Virus record (IMG/VR): IMGVR_UViG_3300008267_000005
Location: 1 to 64,000 of that record
Length of the DNA: 64,000 nucleotides
Strand: one strand, 5' to 3'
DNA from: a virus
A program made the position numbers and the translations under genes. The notes under the pieces are model-generated. The model searched no databases. It was not told the DNA's origin and saw nothing but the letters and a program-made list of their open reading frames with translations. Positions 20,811 to 29,235 of the stretch are shown here, one piece after another. Numbering within the stretch: the first letter of the stretch is position 1; each line of letters opens with the position of its first letter.

Positions 20811-22475
20811 ATGAAATATTCACTTCTATTATTTTTTACACTTTTTTATTTGCAGATCTTTTCTCAGTCTTGTGCAGGTGATACTATTAATCCCTGGTAT
20901 GTTAACTTTAATCCCAATGTGACTTTAGGTTGCAATGATGATTTATCTTCTGCTATTCCTGATGTCTTTGACAACTGTGATACTCTAGTTGAGCTTGTAT
21001 TCTACGAAGAGGTTTTTTCTGGAGACTGTGCAGGATCTATCAATATATTCAGGGTTTATAGAGCTTTTGATGATCAAGGCAACCAAGCAGTTGAGTCACA
21101 AAACATCTATATTGTTGATGAATCATCCCCTTCTTTTGTTAATCTACAAAGTCAAATTGTAGTGGGATGTGGATCTGATGATACTCTCGCATATCCTCAA
21201 GTCATTGATAATTGCTCATCGGACATTGTTCTTACTTATCAAGATACTGAAGTTCAGTATTTTGGATGTGATTCTTCTTTCTATAGAATTTGGACCGCAA
21301 CAGATGAATGCGGTAACTCTTCTTATTTCAGTCAAAATATTTCTTTTCAGGACTTATCTGAACCCACTATAAGTAATTGTCCGCCAGATCTTGTTTTAAG
21401 TACGGGAGAAACATTACCAGAGGGTTACGAGATCTTAGTCTCTGATAATTGTGACCAGAACCTTACAGTTAATTATGAAGAATTCTATTTAGGTGATAGT
21501 ACACCCAATTGTTCGATATTTACTCCACCTGCATCAAGTGGTGGTAATTGCGACGTTATCGTAAATGGTGGGTTAGTTGATTGGGGAATGCAATTGATGA
21601 ACTTACCTGTTCTCCATAGGTTTTATAGTGTTGAATCTGGACAGATAACTCAAATTGATAGTAACACAATCAGAATATCTGCAATGCTGACAAACGTATT
21701 CAACAACCAAAATGGATTTCTTGTTGATGTTACTTTTACTGGAGCATATACTTGGGAAGAATGGACTTCTTTATCTTATCCCACAAGCTTCAAAGCAGAC
21801 TGCAACGGCAGTGAGTCAAATCACGATTCGTGGATCTACTATCTATTAAACAATGGCGATGGTGCAGAGTTAACTGGATTCGGCGATTATACAGGATCTG
21901 CAATAAGTCTAACTCACGCTCCTGCAAATCAATATTTTGGTTTTCAGTACGGGAACGGAGCCAATAACTATAATTCCTCAGCTAATGGATTTGGTGGTTG
22001 GTTCAATTACTCTGGAGTATTTCCGAGTCAACCAGGACAGTTCGCTCCAATTTCTGGAGCGGGTGATTTTGCTTTTGATACCGATTGCTCAAATGAATAC
22101 ACTTTGATTAGACAATGGACAGTTACAGATTGCTCAGGAAATTCATCTGTTTGCTCACAGACGATTAGATTTTTAAACACCGGAGAGAACGCTAATAGTG
22201 AATTGGATGCAGAAGATTTACCAAGCAAGGAAATAGGAAGGAAAGAATCGTTACAAATCCAATCATCTCCAAACCAGGTGTTCTTTAAAAATCTATCGGA
22301 TAGTCAAGGAACAATTGAAGTATATGACATGAATGGCAAGAAATGTTTAGAGACAAACATTCAACCTGAAAACATAATGTCGATTGATTACGATAATCAC
22401 CCCTGCGGGTTATACATGTATGTGTTCACTACCCCTGAAGTTATAGAAGTTAAAAATTTCTTAGTTGGCAATTAG
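20811..22475 (+). CDS. large secreted protein with T9SS type A sorting domain
   Basis: The product is 554 aa from ATG 20811 (signal peptide at 1-19, ends IFSQ; an upstream frame start at 20772 would bury it). Two or three HYR/Ig-like repeats at about 25-220 share SDNCD/VDNCS and DECGNSS/DCSGNSS motifs. A unique beta-rich domain follows at about 235-420 (WIYYLLNNGDGAELTGFGDY). The C-terminal 70 residues (IQSSPNQVFFKNLSDSQGTI, VYDMNGKKC, GLYMYVF, KNFLVGN) form a T9SS type A sorting domain. Predicted cell-surface adhesin or modifying protein of the infected host. Confidence 0.9.
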   Translation: MKYSLLLFFTLFYLQIFSQSCAGDTINPWYVNFNPNVTLGCNDDLSSAIPDVFDNCDTLVELVFYEEVFSGDCAGSINIFRVYRAFDDQGNQAVESQNIYIVDESSPSFVNLQSQIVVGCGSDDTLAYPQVIDNCSSDIVLTYQDTEVQYFGCDSSFYRIWTATDECGNSSYFSQNISFQDLSEPTISNCPPDLVLSTGETLPEGYEILVSDNCDQNLTVNYEEFYLGDSTPNCSIFTPPASSGGNCDVIVNGGLVDWGMQLMNLPVLHRFYSVESGQITQIDSNTIRISAMLTNVFNNQNGFLVDVTFTGAYTWEEWTSLSYPTSFKADCNGSESNHDSWIYYLLNNGDGAELTGFGDYTGSAISLTHAPANQYFGFQYGNGANNYNSSANGFGGWFNYSGVFPSQPGQFAPISGAGDFAFDTDCSNEYTLIRQWTVTDCSGNSSVCSQTIRFLNTGENANSELDAEDLPSKEIGRKESLQIQSSPNQVFFKNLSDSQGTIEVYDMNGKKCLETNIQPENIMSIDYDNHPCGLYMYVFTTPEVIEVKNFLVGN

Positions 22476-22492
22476 GCAATTTTTACCCCCAC

Positions 22493-22522
22493 AAAAAAAG
22501 CTCCCGCAGGAGCTTTTTTTTT
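22493..22522. terminator. bidirectional intrinsic terminator
   Basis: AAAAAAAGCTCC CGCA GGAGCTTTTTTTTT lies between convergent genes. Confidence 0.88.
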
Positions 22523-23667
22523 TAATTTACGTATCCTGATGGGACCTCGAAACTACACATTAGAGTTAACTGGTGAAGTTCTAAATTTGCCCAGACAGAT
22601 TTTTGTTCTTTTTCGCTTAGAGTTACAAAAATAGAAGATTCTGTTAATTTTTCTAGAGCCATTAGACCTTCTGAAATGTATCCATTTTGATAACAAAGGG
22701 TTGCATATTGGTTAATGAATTTCCATTCATAAATCGATTTGTCAACACACAATGAGTCAGCTAACGGAGGCTGATTTAAAGAATCCTTAGATATTAGAAA
22801 TGCTAACCTTTTTTTACCAACTGATGAAAGGAAATTGATAAGGTCGTAAGTTGCTTCTTTTCTTTGTGGTCTATATTCCCAAGCTTTGACAAAAGATTCT
22901 AATATTTGGGAATTTGAGCTTGAATTTAGATATTTTGATTTAGCAGCCATCCAAAGCGAAACATAAACTTCTTCCGGCCAACCCCCAGCTTTACCTCTTT
23001 TTTGAAAGTACTCAATTGCTTTTTTATAGTCTTTGCCATCAAAATAACTTTGAGCTATGTAAAACATGTATCTGTTCCTAAGATTGGCACTTAAATCTTT
23101 TCTCTTAAGTTCCTTCTCTAAGATTTGTGCATCTTCTAGATATTTTGGATCACCTTGACAAGCACTAGAAGATGCTATCATTGTTACACCATCCAAGATA
23201 CCCTCTTGATATTTTTCTATTTTTGGGATTTTTAAATACTCATGTAAAATTCCTTCATACTCCCAGTCTAGATTGGATTTAAATATTTGGATTCTATGGT
23301 ATGTTTTATCCCCAAGCTTTATTTCCACCTTATAGGCATGATCTGATAAGGTTCTAAAAATGCTGGGGTTTGGTGCAATCAAAAAATCATCCGCATCGAT
23401 TACCAAAGTATATTCAGCCTTCCCTTTTGCTAAATCTAAACTTTGGTTTCTGTTAACTTCAAAATTAACCCATTCCTTTTCATGAAGTTCTCCAGGAATT
23501 TCGTAGGCTTCCATTGTCTTTGTAATTAGATCCTGTGTTCCGTCAGTTGATCCAGTATCAACAATAACCCAATAGTCAATGATATTTTTAACAGACGACA
23601 GACATCTTTCGATAACTTGTGCTTCGTTTTTGACTATCATTGCCAAACATATTTTTCTGTTTTGCAT
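22522..23667 (-). CDS. family 2 glycosyltransferase with TPR-like tail
   Basis: The product is 381 aa. GT-A domain at about 1-190: ICLAMIVKNEAQVIERCLSS, WVIVDTGSTDGTQDL (nucleotide binding), YTLVIDADDFL (DxD motif), and WEYEGILHEYL (acceptor site region). Then helical repeats at about 195-375 (YIAQSYFDGKDYKKAIEYFQ) of TPR type. This layout is that of glycosyltransferases with TPRs used for surface glycans or for protein O-/S-glycosylation. Monocistronic, leftward, ending at a shared terminator. Confidence 0.9.
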   Translation of the reverse strand: MQNRKICLAMIVKNEAQVIERCLSSVKNIIDYWVIVDTGSTDGTQDLITKTMEAYEIPGELHEKEWVNFEVNRNQSLDLAKGKAEYTLVIDADDFLIAPNPSIFRTLSDHAYKVEIKLGDKTYHRIQIFKSNLDWEYEGILHEYLKIPKIEKYQEGILDGVTMIASSSACQGDPKYLEDAQILEKELKRKDLSANLRNRYMFYIAQSYFDGKDYKKAIEYFQKRGKAGGWPEEVYVSLWMAAKSKYLNSSSNSQILESFVKAWEYRPQRKEATYDLINFLSSVGKKRLAFLISKDSLNQPPLADSLCVDKSIYEWKFINQYATLCYQNGYISEGLMALEKLTESSIFVTLSEKEQKSVWANLELHQLTLMCSFEVPSGYVN

Positions 23668-23745
23668 GTGAAATTTTGTAAAGTAAAGATTATATAAGAA
23701 GTCTAAGGGTTGTTTCGTAATTACCCATCAAACAAAAATAAAAAA

Positions 23746-24075
23746 ATGAATCAAGAACTTAAAAAAGAAATTTCTGAATCCTTTATTTTAAAGCTGTATG
23801 TACAAGTTCAGAAGTTAGCCAAATACATTCCCGCTTTCAAATGGATTGCAGGAATAACTTTTATTGTTGCTTTTATTGATGTAGTTATTAATGGAGAAAT
23901 GCACAACTTCATTGGATACACTTTAATGGTAATTTGGTTCCCTGGAATCCTTTTTGCTTTTTTCGCAGGCTTTATCCACTTCCTGGTCGGGTTAAAGTTC
24001 AAGAATCTTTCCAATAAGTATAAGGTGGATTTGGAGGAGTTAAAGCTCACCTCCGGGGAAGTTTTTGAAAAATAG
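23746..24075 (+). CDS. two-span membrane protein, 109 aa
   Basis: Start ATG 23746 (MNQELKKEISESF). Spans at about 29-45 and 55-79, then a polar tail (KFKNLSNKYKVDLEELKL). Not recognised. Confidence 0.72.
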   Translation: MNQELKKEISESFILKLYVQVQKLAKYIPAFKWIAGITFIVAFIDVVINGEMHNFIGYTLMVIWFPGILFAFFAGFIHFLVGLKFKNLSNKYKVDLEELKLTSGEVFEK

Positions 24076-24077
24076 AT

Positions 24078-24602
24078 TTAAATCCTTCCTTGAAAATAAG
24101 GATCGAAATCTTCTAACTCAATAACCATATTATGAGGAGCTGTTTGATTTCCCCCGAAATATGGCCACAAATTATATCCCCAGTAAAATCTCCGGTTTGT
24201 ACCAACAAAGTACGAGAATAAAGATTTTTCTTGATCCTCTACCTCAAATAAATAAGCTCCTGGTCTAATTGAGATTGAAAGTTTATACCATTGACCTAAT
24301 CTTAAATCGATTAGGTCTTTCGATTTTCTTTCTCCGTTGATGTAGCAATACGATGACAGTTTAATAATATTCCCATCAGCTCTCCATCCAAATCTTGCAG
24401 AATTGTTATGATGAAACCCTGAGGATATCCCAAATAGTTTGTTTATATCACTTTGATCTTCAGAACCTAAATCATAAAGACAAGATTCATCAAACTTTGT
24501 CCAAAAACCTTTGTATCCTTGTAGATTTATAAAATCAAAAATCTTTTTCGTTATCCTCTCAGGACTTGAAAAGTGCTCTCCTTTTTTGATGATGAATTTC
24601 AT
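24078..24602 (-). CDS. hypothetical beta-sandwich-like protein, 174 aa
   Basis: SGFHHNNSARFGWRADGNII, then LSSYCYINGERKSKDL and AYLFEVEDQE recall an unnamed family of Bacteroidota proteins with a lectin- or jelly-roll-like sandwich. No catalytic motif. The start overlaps the stop of the outer-membrane-type gene upstream by 4 nt, so the two are translationally coupled and may act together at the envelope, although this one lacks a signal peptide. Confidence 0.75.
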   Translation of the reverse strand: MKFIIKKGEHFSSPERITKKIFDFINLQGYKGFWTKFDESCLYDLGSEDQSDINKLFGISSGFHHNNSARFGWRADGNIIKLSSYCYINGERKSKDLIDLRLGQWYKLSISIRPGAYLFEVEDQEKSLFSYFVGTNRRFYWGYNLWPYFGGNQTAPHNMVIELEDFDPYFQGRI

Positions 24603-25270
24603 TCGTTTTGATTTTTTCTTGCCTCTCTCTTAAATGTTTTAGCTTTGAGCGAGTTTTTATTATAGTCCATCAACTTGTAAAAGATTCCAATAGAAAAATC
24701 TATGTAATTTGTTCCGTGGTGTGGAAACATCTTATGAAGACCAAACTTTCCCAATGTTTGAAAATTGAAAGCAATTTTGCTTGACAAGAAATTAAAAGTG
24801 AGATTAAACCCTGCGTTGAGTGTATATGCGGAAGTAAACTCAATTGGATAAAGAGTTTTGTAAGTGTATCCTAAACCAGTTAAAGCTGCTCCATAGATTG
24901 AATATGAACTGAAAAAGTTTTTCTTTCTATCGAATCTTGGTGACTCTTTTTTAAGTCTTAACCTGTACCCTATTGAACCATCAAAAGAAAACATGTCACC
25001 TGGATTTCTGTATCTTTCACCATAAAGCTGCTCATTTAATTTCAAATATCCTCCATCTACTCTGAAAAATAAATCGTTGGAGTAAATTCTAATTAGGCTT
25101 AATTTCGTTGGTATGGGTAGGTAGCTAATGTTGTCTTTATTCAATACCACAGAAGACTTTGCATTGTCATCTATTGCTACTGAAGATAGACCAATGTATA
25201 AGTTTCCTGTTTGCGAGCTCATTGAAAATGAAATAATTAGAAACAGGATTATAGCGAATATTCTTTTCAT
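24599..25270 (-). CDS. exported beta-barrel-like outer-membrane protein
   Basis: The product is 223 aa from ATG 25270 (MKRIFAIILFLIISFSMSSQ signal peptide); the longer frame starting at 25306 is less likely, as AAATATATAA sits between. The mature part alternates polar and aromatic residues in about eight strands (SFDGSIGYRLRLKK, YGAALTGLGYTYK, YTLNAGFNLTFNF, YIDFSIGIFYKLM), typical of small outer-membrane barrels. The C-terminal tail is basic. It may alter receptor accessibility; inference. Confidence 0.8.
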   Translation of the reverse strand: MKRIFAIILFLIISFSMSSQTGNLYIGLSSVAIDDNAKSSVVLNKDNISYLPIPTKLSLIRIYSNDLFFRVDGGYLKLNEQLYGERYRNPGDMFSFDGSIGYRLRLKKESPRFDRKKNFFSSYSIYGAALTGLGYTYKTLYPIEFTSAYTLNAGFNLTFNFLSSKIAFNFQTLGKFGLHKMFPHHGTNYIDFSIGIFYKLMDYNKNSLKAKTFKREARKNQNE

Positions 25271-25285
25271 ATACCTCTTTATCCT

Positions 25286-25294
25286 TATATATTT
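25286..25294 (-). promoter_or_regulatory. late-type AT motif
   Basis: GAAATATATAA on the minus strand, about 16 nt before the start at 25270. Confidence 0.4.
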
Positions 25295-25416
25295 CAAAGA
25301 TTTCAACCATTAATCATGAAAATTTCACAATCCATATTTTATTGGATTTTTCTAAGAAGATCTAAAAAAAACTCAAAAAAACCATTAAAAAGTTTTTTTC
25401 GTAGTAATTCCCATTA

Positions 25417-25424
25417 TACATTTG
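25417..25424 (+). promoter_or_regulatory. host-type promoter -7 element
   Basis: TACATTTG, 45 nt before the ATG at 25469, with a T-rich stretch about 20 nt upstream. Confidence 0.6.
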
Positions 25425-25468
25425 CGTTGTTAACAAATAAATGTTAACATAACAAAACTTCTAAACAC

Positions 25469-25837
25469 ATGTCTAAAAAAGTTTCAACAAGCGGTACTAT
25501 CCGCAAACCGATGTCAACAGTACGAGTAGGTCGCACAGTTGGTTCTGATTCAGCAGTAAAACCTGTTTCTGTTAAACCTAAGAGTATTAAGCCAGTTGTT
25601 GCTTCTAAACCAGTAGTTACTGAAGAAGCAGTGGTTGAGTCTTTCACTCAAGCTTTTGGATTTCCAGTAAGACTTTATTGGAATTTGCGCCTTGAATCTG
25701 AAAATTCATCTTGCGCAAAAGCAGGAACTGAACTTTCTTTCGAGACAATTTCTATGAAAGGAAAACAAACGATCTACCGAGTTAGACGTGGTAAGCGTAA
25801 CTTCTTTACAACAACTAAAGAGCTTACTTCTAAATAA
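25469..25837 (+). CDS. basic protein with Pro/Val/Lys linker, 122 aa
   Basis: Residues 1-55 form a disordered, basic, repeat-like linker (KPVSVKPKSIKPVVASKPVV). Residues 60-122 are a small folded domain ending in TIYRVRRGKRNFFTTTKEL. Charge and layout suggest a nucleic-acid-binding protein, perhaps histone-like, but no known family is recognised. It has its own host-type promoter and terminator, so it is probably expressed early and strongly. Confidence 0.78.
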   Translation: MSKKVSTSGTIRKPMSTVRVGRTVGSDSAVKPVSVKPKSIKPVVASKPVVTEEAVVESFTQAFGFPVRLYWNLRLESENSSCAKAGTELSFETISMKGKQTIYRVRRGKRNFFTTTKELTSK

Positions 25838-25854
25838 TAAGATCTTTCAGATCT

Positions 25855-25884
25855 AAAAAGCCTGGTCAATCCAGGCTTTTTTTG
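25855..25884 (+). terminator. intrinsic terminator
   Basis: AAAAAGCCTGG TCAAT CCAGGCTTTTTTT, after the gene ending at 25837. Confidence 0.88.
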
Positions 25885-25892
25885 TGTGGTTC

Positions 25893-25900
25893 GATATATA
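25893..25900 (+). promoter_or_regulatory. GATATATA late-type motif
   Basis: GATATATA, 6 nt before the ATG at 25907. Confidence 0.55.
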
Positions 25901-25906
25901 AGAGAA

Positions 25907-26005
25907 ATGAAACAAAGAGTAAAATCTGTTTTATTTATATTAGCTTCATGTGCAATTGGAGCTTTAATAACCGTTTTAGCTAGCGAAATAATTTTTGACA
26001 AATGA
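25907..26005 (+). CDS. 32-aa single-span membrane peptide
   Basis: The product begins MKQRVKSVLFILASCAIGAL, with one hydrophobic span at about 6-25 and an acidic end. It is supported by a GATATATA motif 6 nt upstream and by an ATGA overlap with the next gene, both recurrent features here. Role unknown. Confidence 0.65.
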   Translation: MKQRVKSVLFILASCAIGALITVLASEIIFDK

Positions 26006-26406
26006 AGTATTTAAAACTTTTCGAGGAGTTCAGTTTACCCTCAGATATTGTAATCGAAGATTTTACCTTTGATTGGTTTCCTTATGATGCTGAAATCGAA
26101 AATCCTATCAATTCATCTATGCCTGAATCTTTGTCTTACTCTGATTTAAAGAACATGACCCCTGAGTTTGAATCTATGGGAGCTTCTAAAGCTGGTCTTT
26201 TCATTGCCCACAAGAAGAGCAAAGACGGAGGATTTATTAGACTTCTAACATCTTCAATGAATCCATTGAAGTTCGATTATTCTCAGTTCAATAAAAACTT
26301 TGAATCTGTAGGAGAATTCAAAGGTCTAAACACTTCAGATCTAGAGGGAGAAGGAATAGCTAATATCAAGGCTGGAGCCAGTATCATTTCTAGATTCAAC
26401 AAGTAG
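26002..26406 (+). CDS. tagged hypothetical protein, putative virion component
   Basis: The product is 134 aa and begins MKYLKLFEEFSLPSD, a clear member of the MKxIKxFxxF tag family of this window (LFE is a possible prohead-protease site). The rest is acidic at first (DFTFDWFPYDAEIE), then a Gly/Ser-rich fold of unknown type (SKAGLFIAHKKSKDGGFIRL). It is coupled by ATGA to the 32-aa membrane peptide. I infer packaging into the head from the tag only. Confidence 0.78.
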   Translation: MKYLKLFEEFSLPSDIVIEDFTFDWFPYDAEIENPINSSMPESLSYSDLKNMTPEFESMGASKAGLFIAHKKSKDGGFIRLLTSSMNPLKFDYSQFNKNFESVGEFKGLNTSDLEGEGIANIKAGASIISRFNK

Positions 26407-26551
26407 TATTTATTTAAATGCTTGATTTTTATAGGGGTTTTGTGTTTTTTCTTTCCAAGTAGAAAAATTTTCAATTTTTTTCACCAAAAACCATAAACTA
26501 ATCATATGCCCCTGCATATAAGACCTATAACAAATCAAAAAATAAATAAAT

Positions 26552-27025
26552 ATGGAAAAAAATCAGATTACCAGTAGTTTAAATTACGCTTTGAAAAACG
26601 ACCCAGGAGTGAAAGCATGGATTGCACCAAACTGTCCTTTGTTTCCTCAAAGTTCAGAACATTCGGACATGTTTTTAACAACTTATAGGATTAGGAATGC
26701 TTACGAGTTACTTCTTAATAAATTAGCGGAAGGAGAAGAGGTTACAGAAGAGAAAGACTTAATCTTAATTCAAAGATATTTCGAAATGGGATTTCACCCA
26801 CCTATGAGTCTTAGCTTAACAGCATGGAAAGAGGGAAGAGACCCTTCGGTAAGAATAGTTAAAGCATTCAAAGATCGTAGATGGAAAGGTAACAGAAGAA
26901 GATCTCATGAGATAACTTTAAAACTTAATAACGGGAAAAAGATTCAGATTAACCCAGGCAAGGTGATATCTCAATATCTTTATATAACCAGGTTAATGCC
27001 TGGATTGGCAGCTTCGTCGCTTTAA
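26552..27025 (+). CDS. hypothetical protein, 157 aa
   Basis: The N-terminal part is helical (RIRNAYELLLNKLAEGEEV), the middle basic (FKDRRWKGNRRRSHEITLKL) and the end Gly/Ala-rich. The basic stretch might bind nucleic acid. Not recognised. It overlaps the convergent gene at 27022 by 4 nt and its 3' end forms part of the terminator region. Confidence 0.75.
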   Translation: MEKNQITSSLNYALKNDPGVKAWIAPNCPLFPQSSEHSDMFLTTYRIRNAYELLLNKLAEGEEVTEEKDLILIQRYFEMGFHPPMSLSLTAWKEGRDPSVRIVKAFKDRRWKGNRRRSHEITLKLNNGKKIQINPGKVISQYLYITRLMPGLAASSL

Positions 27026-27513
27026 TTAGGTAAGGGCTCAGACAAATTCTGGGCCCTTATTTTTTTCTCAAATTTCTCTATTTTCTTCACCATTGGTAAA
27101 GTATTAATTTGAGGTGAAGGCCTAACCAGAATAATAGAGTCTTTGTCAGGATTTCCTTTTTCTAAATTTTCAAAAACAAGGTTGTTCCTACCTGTTTTTA
27201 AGGCATCGTCTTTAAGCTCATCAAGCATTTCTAGAAATTCTTCTTCTCTTTTAAGTATTTCATTTGTGCAGTTCTTTTGGTTTGTTCTAACCAAAGAATC
27301 TAACTCAAATATAGAACCCTTCAAATTTTCAATTTCTGTTTGCTTGCTGTCTATTTTCTGTTCCAAGTCTTTTCTGTCCATTGTTATTGCTGATATCAAT
27401 GAAGGGGAAATAGTAATTATTACAATTGTGAACAACAATAGAATCAAAGCCCACAATTTCTGAGCTTTAGAAAACTCTGAGAGTATTTGAGGGATTTCTT
27501 TAAAGAAAGACAT
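27022..27513 (-). CDS. single-span membrane protein with coiled coil, i-spanin candidate
   Basis: The product is 163 aa. A short cytoplasmic start, one membrane span at about 19-41, then a coiled coil from about 45 to 115 (DLEQKIDSKQTEIENLKGSI) and a charged tail with EKFEKKIRAQ. This N-in, C-out type II topology with a periplasmic coiled coil is that of Rz-like i-spanins, but length and topology alone are weak evidence and no o-spanin lipoprotein is adjacent. GAATATATA stands 4 nt upstream. Confidence 0.7.
   Translation of the reverse strand: MSFFKEIPQILSEFSKAQKLWALILLLFTIVIITISPSLISAITMDRKDLEQKIDSKQTEIENLKGSIFELDSLVRTNQKNCTNEILKREEEFLEMLDELKDDALKTGRNNLVFENLEKGNPDKDSIILVRPSPQINTLPMVKKIEKFEKKIRAQNLSEPLPN
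27030..27065 (+). terminator. intrinsic terminator
   Basis: AAGGGCTCAGA CAAAT TCTGGGCCCTT then seven T. It lies within the 3' end of the convergent gene 27022-27513. Confidence 0.7.
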
Positions 27514-27517
27514 GAAT

Positions 27518-27526
27518 TATATATTC
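27518..27526 (-). promoter_or_regulatory. GAATATATA late-type motif
   Basis: GAATATATA on the minus strand, 4 nt before the start at 27513. Confidence 0.5.
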
Positions 27527-27530
27527 ACAA

Positions 27531-27556
27531 AAAAAAAGCCCTAAGGGCTTTTTTAA
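27531..27556. terminator. intrinsic terminator (leftward)
   Basis: AAAAAAAGCCCTAAGGGCTTTTTT, after the ferritin-like gene read leftward. Confidence 0.8.
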
Positions 27557-27573
27557 AAAGTCTTTGAAGTTCC

Positions 27574-28164
27574 TCAGAAATAGTTTTTCTCGAAGAACAA
27601 GACATCAAGTTTGCTGTTGATATCAATCAATTCAAGGGCATTCAAAAGATCTGCATATTCTGCTACCTCACCATTTTGAATATCAACGTATTTTTGAATA
27701 AAGTTATAGGTTGCCGGGTGAACACTATGGAAGTTTTTCTGATCCTCCGAATATTTCATCAAAAGGTTATATTCCAACTCGTAAGCTTTGTTGATGATGT
27801 CAACTAAACTAGCAAATTCTTGTTTTGTTGCTACACCTGGTATTGCAGGAATAGTGTTCCATTGAACTAAATATTCTTGTAATCCTTTGCCATGCTCTAA
27901 TTCACCTTCTGCTTCTTTATCGAAAAAAGCACCCGCTTTGTTGTAGTTTTTTTCGTTACACCAGTTAGCTGCATTTCTGTAGAAATAATAAGCAATGTAT
28001 TCATCACCAATTCTAGAATTCAAAGTTTCTTGAACTTCTTCTGGAAGGCAGTTTGGCTTAACGATTCCATTCATTCCCATTGGGACTTCTTGGTGCTGAT
28101 CTGTAAGATCTTTAATAGCTCCAAAATCTAGTTTATCCATTTTTTTAATTGTGAATTTGTCCAT
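27574..28164 (-). CDS. ferritin-like iron-storage protein
   Basis: The product is 196 aa. The four-helix ferritin layout and the diiron ligands can all be seen: Glu55 in RIGDEYIAYYFY, Glu88 and His91 in EGELEHG (ExxH), Glu129 or Glu131 in AYELEY, and Gln163/Glu166 in QNGE (QxxE, as in FtnA-type ferritins). Residues 1-40 are an extra N-terminal arm. It would oxidise Fe(II) and store Fe(III) in a 24-subunit shell. An iron-storage enzyme is unusual in a phage; it may protect DNA or the cell from Fenton chemistry during infection. GATATATA lies 18 nt upstream. Confidence 0.88.
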   Translation of the reverse strand: MDKFTIKKMDKLDFGAIKDLTDQHQEVPMGMNGIVKPNCLPEEVQETLNSRIGDEYIAYYFYRNAANWCNEKNYNKAGAFFDKEAEGELEHGKGLQEYLVQWNTIPAIPGVATKQEFASLVDIINKAYELEYNLLMKYSEDQKNFHSVHPATYNFIQKYVDIQNGEVAEYADLLNALELIDINSKLDVLFFEKNYF

Positions 28165-28182
28165 TTTTGAACATATATTAAT

Positions 28183-28190
28183 TATATATC
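28183..28190 (-). promoter_or_regulatory. GATATATA late-type motif
   Basis: GATATATA on the minus strand, 18 nt before the ferritin-like gene start. Confidence 0.5.
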
Positions 28191-28406
28191 CTAATTCATT
28201 TCAAGCATTCTCTTGATGTGTTTTGAGATTGATTTCTCTAAATCCTCCATTGCTACCATAATTTCAACATCATGTATTCTTGAGATAGAGGTAGCGACTT
28301 TGTACCTTTCAAGATAGGGAGTGAATTTAGGATCTCTCATTTTCTGAACGACCTCATCTGCAATCTCTTTTCCAAATTCTTCAATTTGCTTTTCGTAATT
28401 TTTCAT
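28191..28406 (-). CDS. small helical protein, 71 aa
   Basis: All-helical and charged (MKNYEKQIEEFGKEIADEVV, then KHIKRMLEMN). Not recognised. It lies directly upstream of the ferritin-like gene on the same strand but is separated from it by the GATATATA motif. Confidence 0.72.
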   Translation of the reverse strand: MKNYEKQIEEFGKEIADEVVQKMRDPKFTPYLERYKVATSISRIHDVEIMVAMEDLEKSISKHIKRMLEMN

Positions 28407-28461
28407 AGCTGTTATACTAGAATCTTTCTGATAATTTCTAGTTCTATCGATTTATTTATGC

Positions 28462-28469
28462 GATATATA
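28462..28469 (+). promoter_or_regulatory. GATATATA late-type motif
   Basis: GATATATA, 6 nt before the ATG at 28476. Confidence 0.55.
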
Positions 28470-28475
28470 TAATCT

Positions 28476-29225
28476 ATGAAGCATTTGAAGCATATAAATC
28501 AATTTTTGAAAATTGACGAACAGCTATTTGGAGCGGATGTGAGAAAATTTGGAGAGACCTTATTTGGAAAGGGTGACCAAAAATCATCCTCTTCTTCAGA
28601 TGCAACTCCCGTTAAAAAATCTGGAACTTCACAAGGTGAACCAATTGTAACTCAAAAAACAGAGAAAGCACCTGAATCAGCAAAGGATCTTGGATCATTC
28701 GGTAAATTTACTCAAGGAGAAAAACCAACTAGCCCTTTGGTTGTAGTATATGGAGGAACTGATGTCGGGGGAAGAAAGAGCGGAGTTTATATGTACGATT
28801 ACTTTGCAGGATTTAATAACAGATATAATCTCTTCGTAGCAAATGATCACAACGTAGATGGTACTGGGGCTTACACAGCAATTCAAAATAAGGTTGGAAA
28901 CTACCCATCAAAAAAGATACTTTATCTTTTCTCTGGAGGATATAGACCTGGAAAAAAACTTCTTAAAGAGGTTGGAGCTGGTGAATTTGATAAGATTTAT
29001 CTTGTAGATATTTGGATGGGCAATCAAGACGTAGGAAGTTTTTATACAAATCTTGCTAAAGAAAATCCGGATAAGGTTGAATATTACTACACTTCCTTTG
29101 GCGGAAATAATTCTTCCGCTACTTCGTCTATATCAAGTTCAGTAAAGACGAAATTATCCCAGAAAGAAAACAGTCACATGAAGACCAATGAGGATGCAGT
29201 AAAATCTTTATCTAGTTACGCATAA
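28476..29225 (+). CDS. tagged alpha/beta hydrolase-like virion protein
   Basis: The product is 249 aa and begins MKHLKHINQFLKIDEQLFGA, the best form of the window's N-terminal tag, with the protease-like site IDE|Q. A Ser/Lys/Thr-rich linker follows (about 30-80), then a possible alpha/beta domain (85-215): SPLVVVYGGTDVGGRKSGVY, KKILYLFSGGY, DKIYLVDIWMGN. The order of strands suggests a hydrolase, yet no catalytic triad is certain. It is followed 10 bp later by a tagged peptidoglycan hydrolase, so both are probably packaged. Confidence 0.78.
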   Translation: MKHLKHINQFLKIDEQLFGADVRKFGETLFGKGDQKSSSSSDATPVKKSGTSQGEPIVTQKTEKAPESAKDLGSFGKFTQGEKPTSPLVVVYGGTDVGGRKSGVYMYDYFAGFNNRYNLFVANDHNVDGTGAYTAIQNKVGNYPSKKILYLFSGGYRPGKKLLKEVGAGEFDKIYLVDIWMGNQDVGSFYTNLAKENPDKVEYYYTSFGGNNSSATSSISSSVKTKLSQKENSHMKTNEDAVKSLSSYA

Positions 29226-29235
29226 ATTACCAATA

